A stretch of DNA of 64,000 bases from an uncultured Bacteroides sp. Lineage in GTDB: Bacteria > Bacteroidota > Bacteroidia > Bacteroidales > Bacteroidaceae. Location of the stretch: positions 1 to 64,000 of the forward strand of contig UQVZ01000002.1 of NCBI GenBank assembly GCA_900544675.1, in the 5' to 3' direction. Below, one piece after another: positions 42,016-51,892 of this stretch (position 1 is the first letter of the stretch; every line of letters starts with the position of its first letter). Below the pieces are notes generated by a model. It was given only the letters and a program-made list of their open reading frames with translations, had not been told where the DNA came from and made no database searches. The translations under genes were made by a program, and so were the position numbers.

Positions 42016-43497
42016 ATGTACAAGCTACGATATACGATATTATCCCTCCTGTTTTTCTTTCTCGCTTCCGAAGCCGCGCATACGCAAACGGCGCCCAAAT
42101 ACGAAATACGTGCCGCCTGGCTCACCACACTGGGAGGCATGGACTGGCCTGCAAGCAAAGCCGTTTCACCGCAAGGCATCGAACGGCAGAAAGCCGAATT
42201 GTGCCGCATCCTGGACGAACTGAAACAGGCGAATATCAATACGGTACTGTTCCAGACACGCTTGCGGGGAGACGTGATTTATCCGTCCGCTTACGAAACC
42301 TTTGCCGAATCCCTGACGGGCAAAGAAGGGAAGGCACCCGGATACGACCCGTTGCAATTCGCCATCGAAGAATGCCACCGCCGGGGCATGGAGCTTCATG
42401 CGTGGATGGTCACCATCCCCATCGGCAATGCCCGACAAGTCAGACTATTGGGCAAAAGCTCCGTTACACGCAAGCAGCCCGGCATCTGCAAGCAATACAA
42501 AGGCAACTGGTACCTGGACCCGGGCAATCCGCAAACGGACAACTATCTGACCAACCTGGTGCGCGAAATCGTGTCCCGCTACGATGTGGACGGCATCCAC
42601 TTCGACTATATCCGTTATCCCGAGCAGGGGGAAAAGTTTCCCGACCGCGCCACATTCCGGAAATACGGCAAAGGACAAAGCCTGCACCAATGGAGGCGCA
42701 ACAACATCACCCGTATCGTGCGCCGGCTATATACCGAAATCAAACGACTCAAGCCGTGGGTGAAGGTCAGCAGCTCGCCCATCGGAAAATACCGCGACAC
42801 GGAACGCTACTCTTCGCATGGCTGGAACGCTTACGAAGAAGTGTACCAGGACGCCCGTCAATGGCTGGAAGAAGGCATTCACGACGCGCTTTTCCCCATG
42901 ATGTATTTCCGGGGAAACCATTTCTACCCGTTTGCCCTCGACTGGAAAGAACACGCGCACGGACGCTGGATTATCCCCGGGTTAGGCATCTATTTCCTCC
43001 ACCCTAACGAACAAGACTGGCAACTGGACGAGGTGGTGCGCCAAATCTATTTCATCCGCTCCATCGGATTGAACGGGCAAGCCTATTTCCGCACCCGTTT
43101 CCTGCTCGACAACACCAAGGGCATATTCGACGAGCTGAAGCAACATTTCTATCCGCTTCCTGCCCTCGTGCCGCCCATGACCTGGACCGACAGCATCGCC
43201 CCTTCTGTTCCCACGAGCCCTGTCTTTATCTCGCCCGAACGGGGTGTACGCCTGCAATGGAACGCTTCGACCGATAACCTGTCGCCGGTATACTACCGCG
43301 TCTATGCCTCCGACACGTATCCGGTGGATACCTCCGCCCCCGCCAACCTGATTGAAGCGCGCGTAGAGGAACCCCGCTATACGTACATTCCCGAAGTGCC
43401 TTGGCAAGAACACCTCTATTGGGCGGTTACCGCCGTCGACCGATGCGGCAATGAAAGCGCTCCGCTAAACATGAACCAGCCCTTTACCGGCTTTTAA
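42016..43497 (+). CDS. glycosyl hydrolase family 10-like (DUF187/GHL10) exported protein
   Basis: This 493-residue protein has a signal peptide (about 1-24). A GHL10 TIM barrel follows (about 28-370; EIRAAWLTTLGGMDWP, RYDVDGIHFDYIRYPEQGEKF, KVSSSPIGKYRDT), then a fibronectin type III-like domain (about 395-490). Family members act on bacterial cell-wall or other glycans, and many are uncharacterised. The barrel carries conserved aspartates in HFDYIRYP. A TATCTTTG box at 41981-41988 precedes the start. Confidence 0.82.
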   Translation: MYKLRYTILSLLFFFLASEAAHTQTAPKYEIRAAWLTTLGGMDWPASKAVSPQGIERQKAELCRILDELKQANINTVLFQTRLRGDVIYPSAYETFAESLTGKEGKAPGYDPLQFAIEECHRRGMELHAWMVTIPIGNARQVRLLGKSSVTRKQPGICKQYKGNWYLDPGNPQTDNYLTNLVREIVSRYDVDGIHFDYIRYPEQGEKFPDRATFRKYGKGQSLHQWRRNNITRIVRRLYTEIKRLKPWVKVSSSPIGKYRDTERYSSHGWNAYEEVYQDARQWLEEGIHDALFPMMYFRGNHFYPFALDWKEHAHGRWIIPGLGIYFLHPNEQDWQLDEVVRQIYFIRSIGLNGQAYFRTRFLLDNTKGIFDELKQHFYPLPALVPPMTWTDSIAPSVPTSPVFISPERGVRLQWNASTDNLSPVYYRVYASDTYPVDTSAPANLIEARVEEPRYTYIPEVPWQEHLYWAVTAVDRCGNESAPLNMNQPFTGF

Positions 43498-43528
43498 GTC
43501 CCGGACTTATACCGTTGCGTTTCCTCAT

Positions 43529-43638
43529 GCAGCTATATGCATGAGCCAATGCAGCTAGGTGCATAAGCCGATGCAGATAAGTGCATAAGCCAACGCAGCT
43601 AGGTGCATAAGCCGATGCAGCTAAGTGCATCAGCCGAC
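43529..43638. repeat. array of five 22-bp units (ATGCA-N6-TGCAT)
   Basis: Units start at 43529, 43551, 43573, 43595 and 43617, each exactly 22 bp, and a sixth decays after 43639. Each starts GCAGCTAGGTGCATAAGCC or a close variant. GCA and TGCAT flank a variable centre, so TGCA...TGCA pairs within the unit. The spacer core GCATMAGCC-N-AY-GCA is shared with the array at 56597. It fills much of the 282-base gap between the GH10-like gene and purM. Confidence 0.9.
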
Positions 43639-43779
43639 GCAATTAGAAGGCAGGAACAGAGCGCTAACAGGAAGAATCCGACATCCCGACGCTACATCTG
43701 CAATGAAAATCAACAAAAACGCTGGCTGTACGCAAAATAATCACTATTTTTGCATCCTATAAACATATACATTATTCTT

Positions 43780-44952
43780 ATGAGCAACCAACGATACATG
43801 CAACGCGGCGTTTCGGCATCAAAAGAAGATGTGCATAACGCCATCAAAAACATTGATAAAGGCATTTTTCCGAAAGCATTCTGCAAAATCATACCGGACA
43901 TCTTGGGAGGAGACCCCGAGTACTGCAACATCATGCATGCCGACGGTGCGGGCACTAAATCGTCACTGGCATACCTGTACTGGAAAGAGACAGGCGACCT
44001 CTCGGTATGGAAAGGCATAGCACAGGATGCTTTGATTATGAATATCGACGACTTGCTTTGCGTGGGAGCGGTCGACAACATACTGGTATCGTCTACCATC
44101 GGACGAAACAAACTGATCGTACCGGGAGAAGTCATCTCGGCCATCATTAACGGAACCGACGAACTGCTGGCAGAATTGCGCGAGATGGGTGTAGGCGTAT
44201 ATGCCACAGGTGGAGAGACTGCCGATGTGGGCGACTTGGTACGCACCATCATCGTAGACTCGACCGTGACCTGCCGCATGAAACGTGCCGACGTGATTGA
44301 CAATGCCAACATCCGTCCGGGAGACGTTATCGTAGGGCTGGCATCCTACGGGCAAGCCACCTACGAAAAGGAATACAACGGCGGCATGGGAAGCAACGGG
44401 CTGACCAGCGCGCGTCATGATGTCTTCGCCAAATACCTGGCAGAGAAGTATCCGGAAAGTTACGACCACGCCGTTCCCGAAGAACTGGTATACAGCGGAC
44501 ACCTGAAACTGACCGACGCGGTAGAAGGCTCTCCCGTCGATGCAGGCAAGCTGGTGCTTTCTCCGACACGTACCTACGCGCCCGTAGTCAAAAAACTGCT
44601 TGATGCCCTCCGTCCGCAAATCCACGGCATGGTGCATTGCTCAGGCGGCGCACAAACCAAGGTGCTCCACTTCGTAGGCGACAATTGCCGCGTCATCAAG
44701 GACAACCTCTTCCCCGTTCCTCCTTTGTTCCGCACCATCAAGGAACAGAGCGGCACCGACTGGGACGAAATGTATAAGGTATTCAATATGGGCCACCGCC
44801 TGGAAGTATATCTTTCACCCGAACACGCCGAAGAAGTCATCGCCATCTCCAAGTCGTTCAACATCGACGCACAGGTCATCGGCCGCATCGAGGAAAGCGA
44901 CAAGAAGGAACTGATTATCCGCTCGGAATTCGGAGAATTCAAGTATGAATAA
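43780..44952 (+). CDS. purM: phosphoribosylformylglycinamidine cyclo-ligase (AIR synthetase)
   Basis: This 390-residue cytosolic enzyme makes aminoimidazole ribotide in purine synthesis. PurM-family motifs are present: HADGAGTKSSLAY, ALIMNIDDLLCVGA, YATGGETADVGD and VVGLASYG-type glycine loops. It is somewhat longer than E. coli PurM (~345), as is usual in Bacteroides. The start MSNQRYMQRG at 43780 is preferred over 43750. TATTTTTG at 43745-43752 is the likely -7 box. It overlaps the following small gene by eight bases. Confidence 0.92.
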   Translation: MSNQRYMQRGVSASKEDVHNAIKNIDKGIFPKAFCKIIPDILGGDPEYCNIMHADGAGTKSSLAYLYWKETGDLSVWKGIAQDALIMNIDDLLCVGAVDNILVSSTIGRNKLIVPGEVISAIINGTDELLAELREMGVGVYATGGETADVGDLVRTIIVDSTVTCRMKRADVIDNANIRPGDVIVGLASYGQATYEKEYNGGMGSNGLTSARHDVFAKYLAEKYPESYDHAVPEELVYSGHLKLTDAVEGSPVDAGKLVLSPTRTYAPVVKKLLDALRPQIHGMVHCSGGAQTKVLHFVGDNCRVIKDNLFPVPPLFRTIKEQSGTDWDEMYKVFNMGHRLEVYLSPEHAEEVIAISKSFNIDAQVIGRIEESDKKELIIRSEFGEFKYE

Positions 44953-45214
44953 AGAAGATACAGAAAATAAAGAGGGCATTGTCATCCCCTCGGGTATCGT
45001 GGGGATGGCAATAGCCGCCATACTGTGTGTCATCATCGACCTCATCGGGATGCTGGTAGAATATTGCCAAGGAGATAACGTCCACCTGATTCGCATTCTG
45101 GTACGCATTTTGGCCATCCTGGGCTGGACTGCCGTAGAATGGTACCTCATAGACGCATGGTGGACATACCGCAAACGAAAGAAACGTACTACACAAAATC
45201 AAGTCAAACATTGA
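44945..45214 (+). CDS. small membrane protein, unknown function
   Basis: This 89-residue protein has two hydrophobic segments (about 14-40 and 50-70) and a basic C-terminal tail (TYRKRKKRTTQNQVKH). It overlaps purM by eight bases and precedes another small gene, so it is probably transcribed with both. I do not recognise its family. Confidence 0.7.
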   Translation: MNKEDTENKEGIVIPSGIVGMAIAAILCVIIDLIGMLVEYCQGDNVHLIRILVRILAILGWTAVEWYLIDAWWTYRKRKKRTTQNQVKH

Positions 45215-45221
45215 TATAAAT

Positions 45222-45443
45222 ATGTCAGAAAATGAAAGAGTTGAATTCAGACAAAAATTACGTGAAGGATTAGCCCAGTCGCGATACAAACTTATTCGTG
45301 AGAAAGCCCTACGTAATGAAAACATCATTGAAGGCAATTATAACGGAGGTACCATTGAGATACCTGCCCGTCAACTACTTAAAGAACTATATGGCGAAGA
45401 AATCTACGTTTTGCCAGATGACCAAACAGCTCAAGCAAATTAA
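45222..45443 (+). CDS. small hypothetical protein, unknown function
   Basis: This 73-residue soluble protein starts MSENERVEFRQKLREG. It is charged and helical at the start (VEFRQKLREGLAQSRYKLIREKALRNENII) with a short strand-like middle (GTIEIPARQLLKELYG). It lies seven bases after a small membrane protein gene and 15 before prfA, so it probably belongs to that transcript. The sequence is more A+T-rich than its neighbours. No known domain is recognised. Confidence 0.65.
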   Translation: MSENERVEFRQKLREGLAQSRYKLIREKALRNENIIEGNYNGGTIEIPARQLLKELYGEEIYVLPDDQTAQAN

Positions 45444-45458
45444 AGGAGAGACAGAAAA

Positions 45459-46568
45459 ATGTCAGACAACCATACACTCTTAGAAAAGCTCGACGGCCTC
45501 GTAGCCCGATTTGAAGAAGTATCGACCCTGATTACCGACCCTTCCGTCATTGCAGACCAGAAACGCTACGTCAAGCTGACAAAAGAATATAAAGAATTGG
45601 GCGATATCATGAAGGCGCGCAAAGAATATATGCAATGCCTTGCCGGACTGGAAGAAGCCAAGAGCATGCTGAACGAAAGCGACCCCGAAATGAAAGAAAT
45701 GGCACGAGAAGAAGCTGCCCGATGTGAAGCCCGCATACCGGAACTGGAAGAGGAAATCAAACTCTTGCTGGTCCCTGCCGACCCGCAAGACGACCGCAAC
45801 GCCATCTTGGAAATCCGTGGCGGGACAGGAGGCGACGAGGCAGCCATCTTTGCCGGAGACCTGTTCCGTATGTATTCGAAATATTGCGAACGTAAAGGCT
45901 GGAAGCTGGAAGTATCGAGTGCCAGTGAAGGGGCATCGGGCGGATTCAAGGAAATCATCTGCTCGGTAACGGGCGAAAAGGTGTACGGAACCTTGAAGTA
46001 TGAATCGGGAGTGCATCGTGTACAACGTGTACCTGCCACCGAAACACAAGGACGCGTGCATACTTCGGCCGCATCGGTCGCCGTATTGCCCGAAGCCGAA
46101 CCTTTCGATGTGGAAATCAACGAAGGGGAAATCAAATGGGATACGTTCCGAAGCAGCGGCGCCGGAGGACAGAATGTCAATAAGGTGGAATCGGGAGTGC
46201 GCTTGCGCTACAACTGGAAAAACCCCAACACTGGCGTAGTGGAAGAAATCCTGATAGAATGTACCGAGACACGCGACCAACCTAAGAATAAAGAACGCGC
46301 GCTCGCACGCCTGCGTACCTTTATATATGATAAGGAACACCAGAAATACATCGACGATATCGCCTCGAAACGCAAAACGATGGTAAGCACGGGCGACCGT
46401 TCGGCAAAGATACGTACCTACAACTATCCGCAGGGACGCATCACCGACCACCGCATCAACTATACCATCTACAACCTTGCCGCCTTTATGGACGGCGACA
46501 TACAGGACTGCATCGACCACCTGATAGTGGCGGAAAATGCCGAAAGACTGAAAGAAAGCGAATTATAA
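45459..46568 (+). CDS. prfA: peptide chain release factor 1
   Basis: This 369-residue protein recognises UAA/UAG and releases the nascent chain. The GGQ catalytic motif is at 236-238 (SGAGGQNVNKVESG). The stop-codon tripeptide region PATETQGRVHTS identifies RF1 rather than RF2, which would have SPF there. Length is normal. It follows two small genes after purM at short spacing. Confidence 0.95.
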   Translation: MSDNHTLLEKLDGLVARFEEVSTLITDPSVIADQKRYVKLTKEYKELGDIMKARKEYMQCLAGLEEAKSMLNESDPEMKEMAREEAARCEARIPELEEEIKLLLVPADPQDDRNAILEIRGGTGGDEAAIFAGDLFRMYSKYCERKGWKLEVSSASEGASGGFKEIICSVTGEKVYGTLKYESGVHRVQRVPATETQGRVHTSAASVAVLPEAEPFDVEINEGEIKWDTFRSSGAGGQNVNKVESGVRLRYNWKNPNTGVVEEILIECTETRDQPKNKERALARLRTFIYDKEHQKYIDDIASKRKTMVSTGDRSAKIRTYNYPQGRITDHRINYTIYNLAAFMDGDIQDCIDHLIVAENAERLKESEL

Positions 46569-46590
46569 CCCTACACATCCCTCTGTAGTC

Positions 46591-48300
46591 ATGGACAGAC
46601 AATGGATTTTGCAGACATTCCAAAACGTAGCCGGAGCGTTTCAGCACACAGTGAGACGCTTCCCCGTTACGGTATTGTTTATCTTTGCACTGACTTTCTA
46701 TCTCTTGTATCTCATCGCCACTGAAGCTGCAGGCGAAAAGAAACTGATTTGGGTGACAGGCTATTACCTCTCTACGGGTACACTCCTGTCACTCACCCTT
46801 CACTTATGGTGTGAAGAAATCAGGCGGATAAGCCGCAAATGGCTGATACAAGGCGGAATGCACGCGCTGCTGATAGCAGATGCCTGGTTCCTGTACACAC
46901 TTTCTTCCGAACAATCATTCACCGAAATAGGCATCGCTCATGGAGCCGCCCTTTTTGCCTTGGCGCTTTCGGTGTTCTTCCTTTCGTTTACCAAAGCCGG
47001 AAACGATATTCCCAGTTGGAACTTTGCTTCATCCAGCATCGGGTCGCTGGCTACCGCATTGGTCATCGGAAGCATCATGAGCGGCGGCATCAGCCTGCTG
47101 GTGTTTTCACTTCATGCCCTGTTCAGTATGGAGATAAGCAACAAATGCTATTTTTATATCCTCGCTTTATGCAACGTGTGTCTCGTCCTGCTCTTATTCC
47201 TCGGGCTTTTGCCGGAAGGAGAAGAGAAGCACAATAACCGTCCGCAACCTAGCACATTCCTGGACGGCATCATGCATTACCTGTTCCTTCCGTTGGAAGT
47301 GGGCTACATGGTAGTGCTCTACCTCTATGCAGGAAGCATCCTTGCCAGTTGGGAACTGCCCACCGGATGGGTGTCCTGGCTGGTCACCATCATGATGGGA
47401 GGATGTATCGTTATCGAATTCGGGCTTTATCCGACCCGCATGAAGAGAGAGAAACAAGCCGACAAACTGATTACACGCTGGCTGCCCATACTCGCTTTGC
47501 CCTTACTGGTACTGATGACGGTCAGCATCGGCAGACGCCTGCAGGATTACGGCATTACCATCAACCGCCTTTACCTGCTGACATTCAACATCTGGTGTTA
47601 TGCGGTCTGCATCGGATTGTTAATCAACCGGGCACGACGTATCAGTTGGATACCCGTATCGTTCGCGTGCGTCTTCTTACTGGTATCGGTATTTCCGGTG
47701 AACTATGCCGGCATCACCCGCAACACGATACATGCCGACATCGAGAACCGCCTGAAACAAGCGGATGCGCAAACACTTCCATTATCGAAACAGGCATACG
47801 AAAGCTATTTAGAAACATTACCCTACGTTGAAGCAGCCGACCTCAATAACCGCATCCGCTACATGCGCGACTGGTTCGGATGGGAAAGCCTGAATGACCT
47901 GGTGGCTGAAGACATTTCCCTCTACACCTTGCCCGATGCCGAATCGCAGACACGTGCTTATCGGGGAGAAACTGATTCGTCCATCCCCGTCGAACTGCCT
48001 CAGGGGTATGGCAAGATGAGAGAAATCGAAACCTATATTTCGGGACAAGACACTCCGTTGCCCGACCACTGGTGGGAGAAAGGCATATTGCCCGTCACAC
48101 TGAAAGAGACAGGCGATACGCTTTATTTCGACCTCAACACCCTAAAGGAATCGTATAAACCCAAGCCCATGCCGCCGCTCACGTTGAAATGCAATTCGGC
48201 GGACCGGATATTTATCCTGACCCGTTTCTCGCTGAACTACAACGAGAACGACGCAGAAGATACATACCTGAACTTTAAAGGATACTTATTCACCAAATAA
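46591..48300 (+). CDS. DUF4153 membrane protein
   Basis: This 569-residue protein has about ten hydrophobic segments in its first 380 residues, including [20 protein letters not shown] and [21 protein letters not shown], the DUF4153 pattern. A soluble C-terminal part follows (about 385-569). Function is unknown. It is encoded 22 bases after prfA and 22 before pyrF, probably as one transcript. Confidence 0.8.
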   Translation: MDRQWILQTFQNVAGAFQHTVRRFPVTVLFIFALTFYLLYLIATEAAGEKKLIWVTGYYLSTGTLLSLTLHLWCEEIRRISRKWLIQGGMHALLIADAWFLYTLSSEQSFTEIGIAHGAALFALALSVFFLSFTKAGNDIPSWNFASSSIGSLATALVIGSIMSGGISLLVFSLHALFSMEISNKCYFYILALCNVCLVLLLFLGLLPEGEEKHNNRPQPSTFLDGIMHYLFLPLEVGYMVVLYLYAGSILASWELPTGWVSWLVTIMMGGCIVIEFGLYPTRMKREKQADKLITRWLPILALPLLVLMTVSIGRRLQDYGITINRLYLLTFNIWCYAVCIGLLINRARRISWIPVSFACVFLLVSVFPVNYAGITRNTIHADIENRLKQADAQTLPLSKQAYESYLETLPYVEAADLNNRIRYMRDWFGWESLNDLVAEDISLYTLPDAESQTRAYRGETDSSIPVELPQGYGKMREIETYISGQDTPLPDHWWEKGILPVTLKETGDTLYFDLNTLKESYKPKPMPPLTLKCNSADRIFILTRFSLNYNENDAEDTYLNFKGYLFTK

Positions 48301-48322
48301 AATAACCCATAAACTTAGCAAT

Positions 48323-49153
48323 ATGAACAAACAACAACTTTTTGAAAACATCAAACGCAAACAATCATTCTTGTGTGTAGGACTGGACACCGACATCAAG
48401 AAAATCCCTGAACACCTGCTGAAAGAAGAAGACCCTGTCTTCGCCTTCAACAAAGCCATCATCGATGCTACCGCCCCTTATTGCATCGCCTATAAACCCA
48501 ATCTGGCTTTCTACGAAAGCATGGGCGTAAAAGGCTGGATAGCTTTCGAAAAAACCGTGGAATATATCAAGAAAAACTATCCCGACCAATTCATCATTGC
48601 AGATGCCAAGCGCGGAGATATCGGCAATACTTCGGCAATGTATGCCCGTAGCTTTTTCGAAGAACTGGACATCGATGCGGTGACCGTAGCTCCTTATATG
48701 GGAGAAGACAGCGTGACTCCTTTCCTTACCTACGAAGGCAAATGGGTCATCCTACTGGCATTGAACTCGAACAAAGGGTCGCACGATTTCCAGCTGACCG
48801 AAGACAAAGCAGGCGAACGTCTCTTCGAAAAAGTATTGCGTAAATCACAAGAATGGGCAAACGACCAAAACATGATGTACGTGGTAGGTGCTACCCAAGG
48901 CAAGATGTTCGAGGACATCCGTAAAATCGCCCCCCATCATTTCCTGTTGGTTCCAGGTATCGGCGCACAGGGAGGCTCATTGGAAGAGGTATGCCGATAC
49001 GGCATGACCGCCGAATGTGGCTTGATTGTCAACTCCAGCCGCGCCATCATCTATGCCGACAAGAGCGAAGCCTTTGCAGCAACCGCCGGCAAAGAAGCCC
49101 GGAAAGTACAACAGCAAATGGCAGAGCAACTGAAAGCTGCCGGCATCCTTTAA
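48323..49153 (+). CDS. pyrF: orotidine 5'-phosphate decarboxylase (type 2)
   Basis: This 276-residue enzyme converts OMP to UMP, the last step of pyrimidine synthesis. The active-site block [20 protein letters not shown] supplies the lysine and aspartates, and [13 protein letters not shown] is the conserved N-terminal strand. Its length and motifs fit the type 2 subfamily. It is followed by a clear terminator at 49188-49223. Confidence 0.95.
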   Translation: MNKQQLFENIKRKQSFLCVGLDTDIKKIPEHLLKEEDPVFAFNKAIIDATAPYCIAYKPNLAFYESMGVKGWIAFEKTVEYIKKNYPDQFIIADAKRGDIGNTSAMYARSFFEELDIDAVTVAPYMGEDSVTPFLTYEGKWVILLALNSNKGSHDFQLTEDKAGERLFEKVLRKSQEWANDQNMMYVVGATQGKMFEDIRKIAPHHFLLVPGIGAQGGSLEEVCRYGMTAECGLIVNSSRAIIYADKSEAFAATAGKEARKVQQQMAEQLKAAGIL

Positions 49154-49187
49154 AAAAGACAGTGTATCCATATTATATTTACAAGGC

Positions 49188-49223
49188 CGGGATATACCAG
49201 CAGGTATGTCCCGACACTTTTTT
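49188..49223 (+). terminator. intrinsic terminator after pyrF
   Basis: CGGGATATACC (49188-49198) pairs with GGTATGTCCCG (49203-49213; one G-T-type mismatch) over a four-base loop, followed by ACACTTTTTT. The rest of the 306-base gap to lpxD is A+T-rich, with a weak TAATTTG box near 49390 as the possible lpxD promoter. Confidence 0.85.
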
Positions 49224-49459
49224 CATTACCTTCCAACACGGCGCTTTCAATATTCAATTCATAGTCCGATAAGAAAAATTGAACGCATTTTCCCTGTATC
49301 AGAACATATTTTTATATTGAAAACCTGTTTTTCATCCTTTAAAAACATAAATAATTGGCATTTTGTACGGATATATAAAAAAAAAATGCGTAATTTGCAT
49401 AAATAAACCAAGGAGTATAAAAGAAAACACTAATAGAAAAAACAAAACAACAGAAGGTT

Positions 49460-50500
49460 ATGGAGTTTTCAGCCAAACAAATTGCGGAATATATCCACGG
49501 AGAAATAATAGGAGACGAGAATGTCACCGTACATACTTTTGCTAAAATTGAAGAAGGAGTCCCTGGGGCTATCTCCTTTCTGTCAAACCCCAAATACACA
49601 CATTACATTTATTCAACCCAATCGTCCATCGTATTGGTCAATAAAGATTTCGAACCGGAACAGCCCGTCAACGCTACCTTAATAAAAGTAGACAACGCAT
49701 ACGAAAGCCTGGCACAACTCCTGACTTTATACGAACAAAGCAAACCTAAAAAAACAGGTATCAACCCGTTGGCTTCCATCGCCCCGACCGCCAAGATAGG
49801 CAACAACGTCTATATCGGTCCCTTTGCCTGCATCGAAGAAGGCGCCGAAATCGGAGACAATGCCTGCATTCATCCGCATGTTACGGTAGGATGCCATGCC
49901 AAAGTAGGCAATAATACCATATTATATCCTCATGTCACCATCTATCAGGACTGCCGCGTAGGAAACAACTGCATCCTGCATGCCGGTTGCGTAATCGGCG
50001 CTGACGGATTCGGCTTTGCCCCTTCTCCCCAAGGATACGACAAGATTCCTCAAATCGGCATCGTCATCATCGAAGACAATGTAGAAGTCGGAGCCAATAC
50101 CTGTATCGACCGTGCCACCATGGGCGCTACAGTCATCCATCAGGGAGTGAAGCTGGACAACCTGATTCAGATAGCCCACAATGTGGAGGTAGGAAGCCAC
50201 ACCGTGATGGCCTCGCAAGGAGGAGTAGCCGGTTCCGCCAAGATAGGCGAATGGTGCGTGTTTGCCGGACAAGTAGGTGTAGCCGGACACATCAAAGTGG
50301 GCGACCATGTCACCATCGGAGCCCAGTCGGGTATTCCCGGCAATACCAAATCGGGCAGCACACTGATGGGATATCCAGCTATCGACCCAAAACTTTTTGC
50401 CCGTTCATCTGTTATATTCAAGAAACTCCCGGATATGTACGAACAGATGGGACGTCTGCAAAAGGAATTAGAAGAATTAAAGAAACAACTTAACAAATAA
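49460..50500 (+). CDS. lpxD: UDP-3-O-acylglucosamine N-acyltransferase
   Basis: This 346-residue left-handed beta-helix acyltransferase adds the second acyl chain in lipid A synthesis. An N-terminal uridine-binding domain (about 1-100) precedes many hexapeptide repeats ([21 protein letters not shown] onward). The catalytic histidine is in [13 protein letters not shown]-terminal helix ([17 protein letters not shown]) is usual. It is the first gene of lpxD-lpxC/fabZ-lpxA and is six bases from the next. Confidence 0.95.
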   Translation: MEFSAKQIAEYIHGEIIGDENVTVHTFAKIEEGVPGAISFLSNPKYTHYIYSTQSSIVLVNKDFEPEQPVNATLIKVDNAYESLAQLLTLYEQSKPKKTGINPLASIAPTAKIGNNVYIGPFACIEEGAEIGDNACIHPHVTVGCHAKVGNNTILYPHVTIYQDCRVGNNCILHAGCVIGADGFGFAPSPQGYDKIPQIGIVIIEDNVEVGANTCIDRATMGATVIHQGVKLDNLIQIAHNVEVGSHTVMASQGGVAGSAKIGEWCVFAGQVGVAGHIKVGDHVTIGAQSGIPGNTKSGSTLMGYPAIDPKLFARSSVIFKKLPDMYEQMGRLQKELEELKKQLNK

Positions 50501-50505
50501 AACCC

Positions 50506-51891
50506 ATGTTGAAACAAAAAACATTAAAAGGCAGTTTTACACTGAACGGCAAGGGACTCCATACCGGAATCAAGCTGACCGTAACATTCAATCCTGCCCC
50601 CGAACACCACGGATACAAAATCCAGCGCATCGACTTGGATGACCAACCCATTATCGACGCGATTGCGGACAATGTAATCGACACGACCCGTGGTACTGTT
50701 TTAGCAAAGAACGGGGTAAAAGTAAGTACCGTAGAGCATGCCATGGCCGCCCTTTACGCCGCAGGCATCGACAACTGCCTGATTCAGGTAAACGGGCCTG
50801 AACTTCCTATCTTGGACGGAAGCTCGAAGGCATACGTAGAATGCATCAAGCGAGTAGGAGTCGAAGAACAGACCGCTCCGAAGGACTATTACATCATTAA
50901 GTCGAAAATCGAATTCCGTGACGAAGAAACGGGTTCTTCCATCATTGTATTGCCGGATGACAAATTCAGCGTAAACGTTCTGATTTCCTATGACTCGAAA
51001 ATCCTGACCAACCAATACGCTACGTTGGAAAATATGGAAGACTTCCCTACTGAAATCGCTTCGGCACGTACCTTTGTATTCGTACGGGAAATCGAACCGC
51101 TGCTCAATGCCGGACTTATTAAAGGAGGCGATTTGGATAATGCCATCGTGATTTATGAAAGACAGATGACACAGGAGAACTTCGACAAGCTGGCAGACGT
51201 GATGGGTGTGCCTCACATGGACGCAAACCACTTGGGCTACATCAACCATATACCTCTGGTATGGCCCAACGAACCGGCACGCCATAAGCTGCTTGACATC
51301 ATCGGCGACCTGGCGCTCATCGGCAAACCTATCAAAGGCCGTATCATTGCTACTCGTCCGGGACATACCATCAACAACAAGTTCGCGCGCCAGTTACGGA
51401 AAGAAATCCGCCTGCACGAGATACAGGCACCTATCTATAATTGCAACGAACCGCCCTTGATGGACGTGAACCGCATCCGCGAACTGCTTCCCCACCGCTA
51501 TCCGTTCCAGTTGGTAGACAAAGTCATCGCCATCGGAGCCAATCACATTGTAGGCGTAAAGAACGTGACATCGAACGAACCGTTCTTCCAAGGACACTTC
51601 CCGCAAGAACCCGTCATGCCTGGTGTGCTTCAGATAGAAGCCATGGCACAGGTAGGAGGCTTGCTGGTATTGAACTCCCTGGACGAGCCGGAAAGATATT
51701 CTACTTATTTCCTCAAAATAGACAAAGTGAAATTCCGCCAGAAAGTAGTGCCGGGCGACACACTGGTATTCCGTGTAGAACTGATGGCACCTATCCGTCG
51801 TGGCATATCTACCATGAAAGGATACATCTTCGTAGGTGAAAAAATCGTTTGCGAAGCTGAATTCATGGCACAAATCGTAAAAAACAAATAA
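50506..51891 (+). CDS. lpxC/fabZ: bifunctional UDP-3-O-acyl-GlcNAc deacetylase / 3-hydroxyacyl-ACP dehydratase
   Basis: This 461-residue fusion joins LpxC (about 1-300) to FabZ (about 315-461). LpxC zinc ligands sit in STVEHAMAAL and in HKLLDIIGDLALIG. The FabZ part has RYPFQLVDKVI and the hot-dog helix GHFPQEPVMPGVLQIEAMAQ, with its histidine and glutamate. LpxC commits to lipid A synthesis while FabZ dehydrates the acyl chains of the same pathway. The fusion is characteristic of Bacteroidetes. It is followed at once by lpxA. Confidence 0.96.
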   Translation: MLKQKTLKGSFTLNGKGLHTGIKLTVTFNPAPEHHGYKIQRIDLDDQPIIDAIADNVIDTTRGTVLAKNGVKVSTVEHAMAALYAAGIDNCLIQVNGPELPILDGSSKAYVECIKRVGVEEQTAPKDYYIIKSKIEFRDEETGSSIIVLPDDKFSVNVLISYDSKILTNQYATLENMEDFPTEIASARTFVFVREIEPLLNAGLIKGGDLDNAIVIYERQMTQENFDKLADVMGVPHMDANHLGYINHIPLVWPNEPARHKLLDIIGDLALIGKPIKGRIIATRPGHTINNKFARQLRKEIRLHEIQAPIYNCNEPPLMDVNRIRELLPHRYPFQLVDKVIAIGANHIVGVKNVTSNEPFFQGHFPQEPVMPGVLQIEAMAQVGGLLVLNSLDEPERYSTYFLKIDKVKFRQKVVPGDTLVFRVELMAPIRRGISTMKGYIFVGEKIVCEAEFMAQIVKNK

Positions 51892-51892
51892 C

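Noticed and set aside
43529..43638. CRISPR array
   Set aside because: Units are 22 bp and tandem with no 30-bp unique spacers, and no cas genes are in the window.
45480..46520. 346-codon minus-strand frame inside prfA
   Set aside because: It is the antisense shadow of a conserved release factor gene, with no domain or promoter support.
50506..51891. lpxC/fabZ fusion as a novelty or assembly artefact
   Set aside because: This fusion is a known, normal feature of Bacteroidetes.
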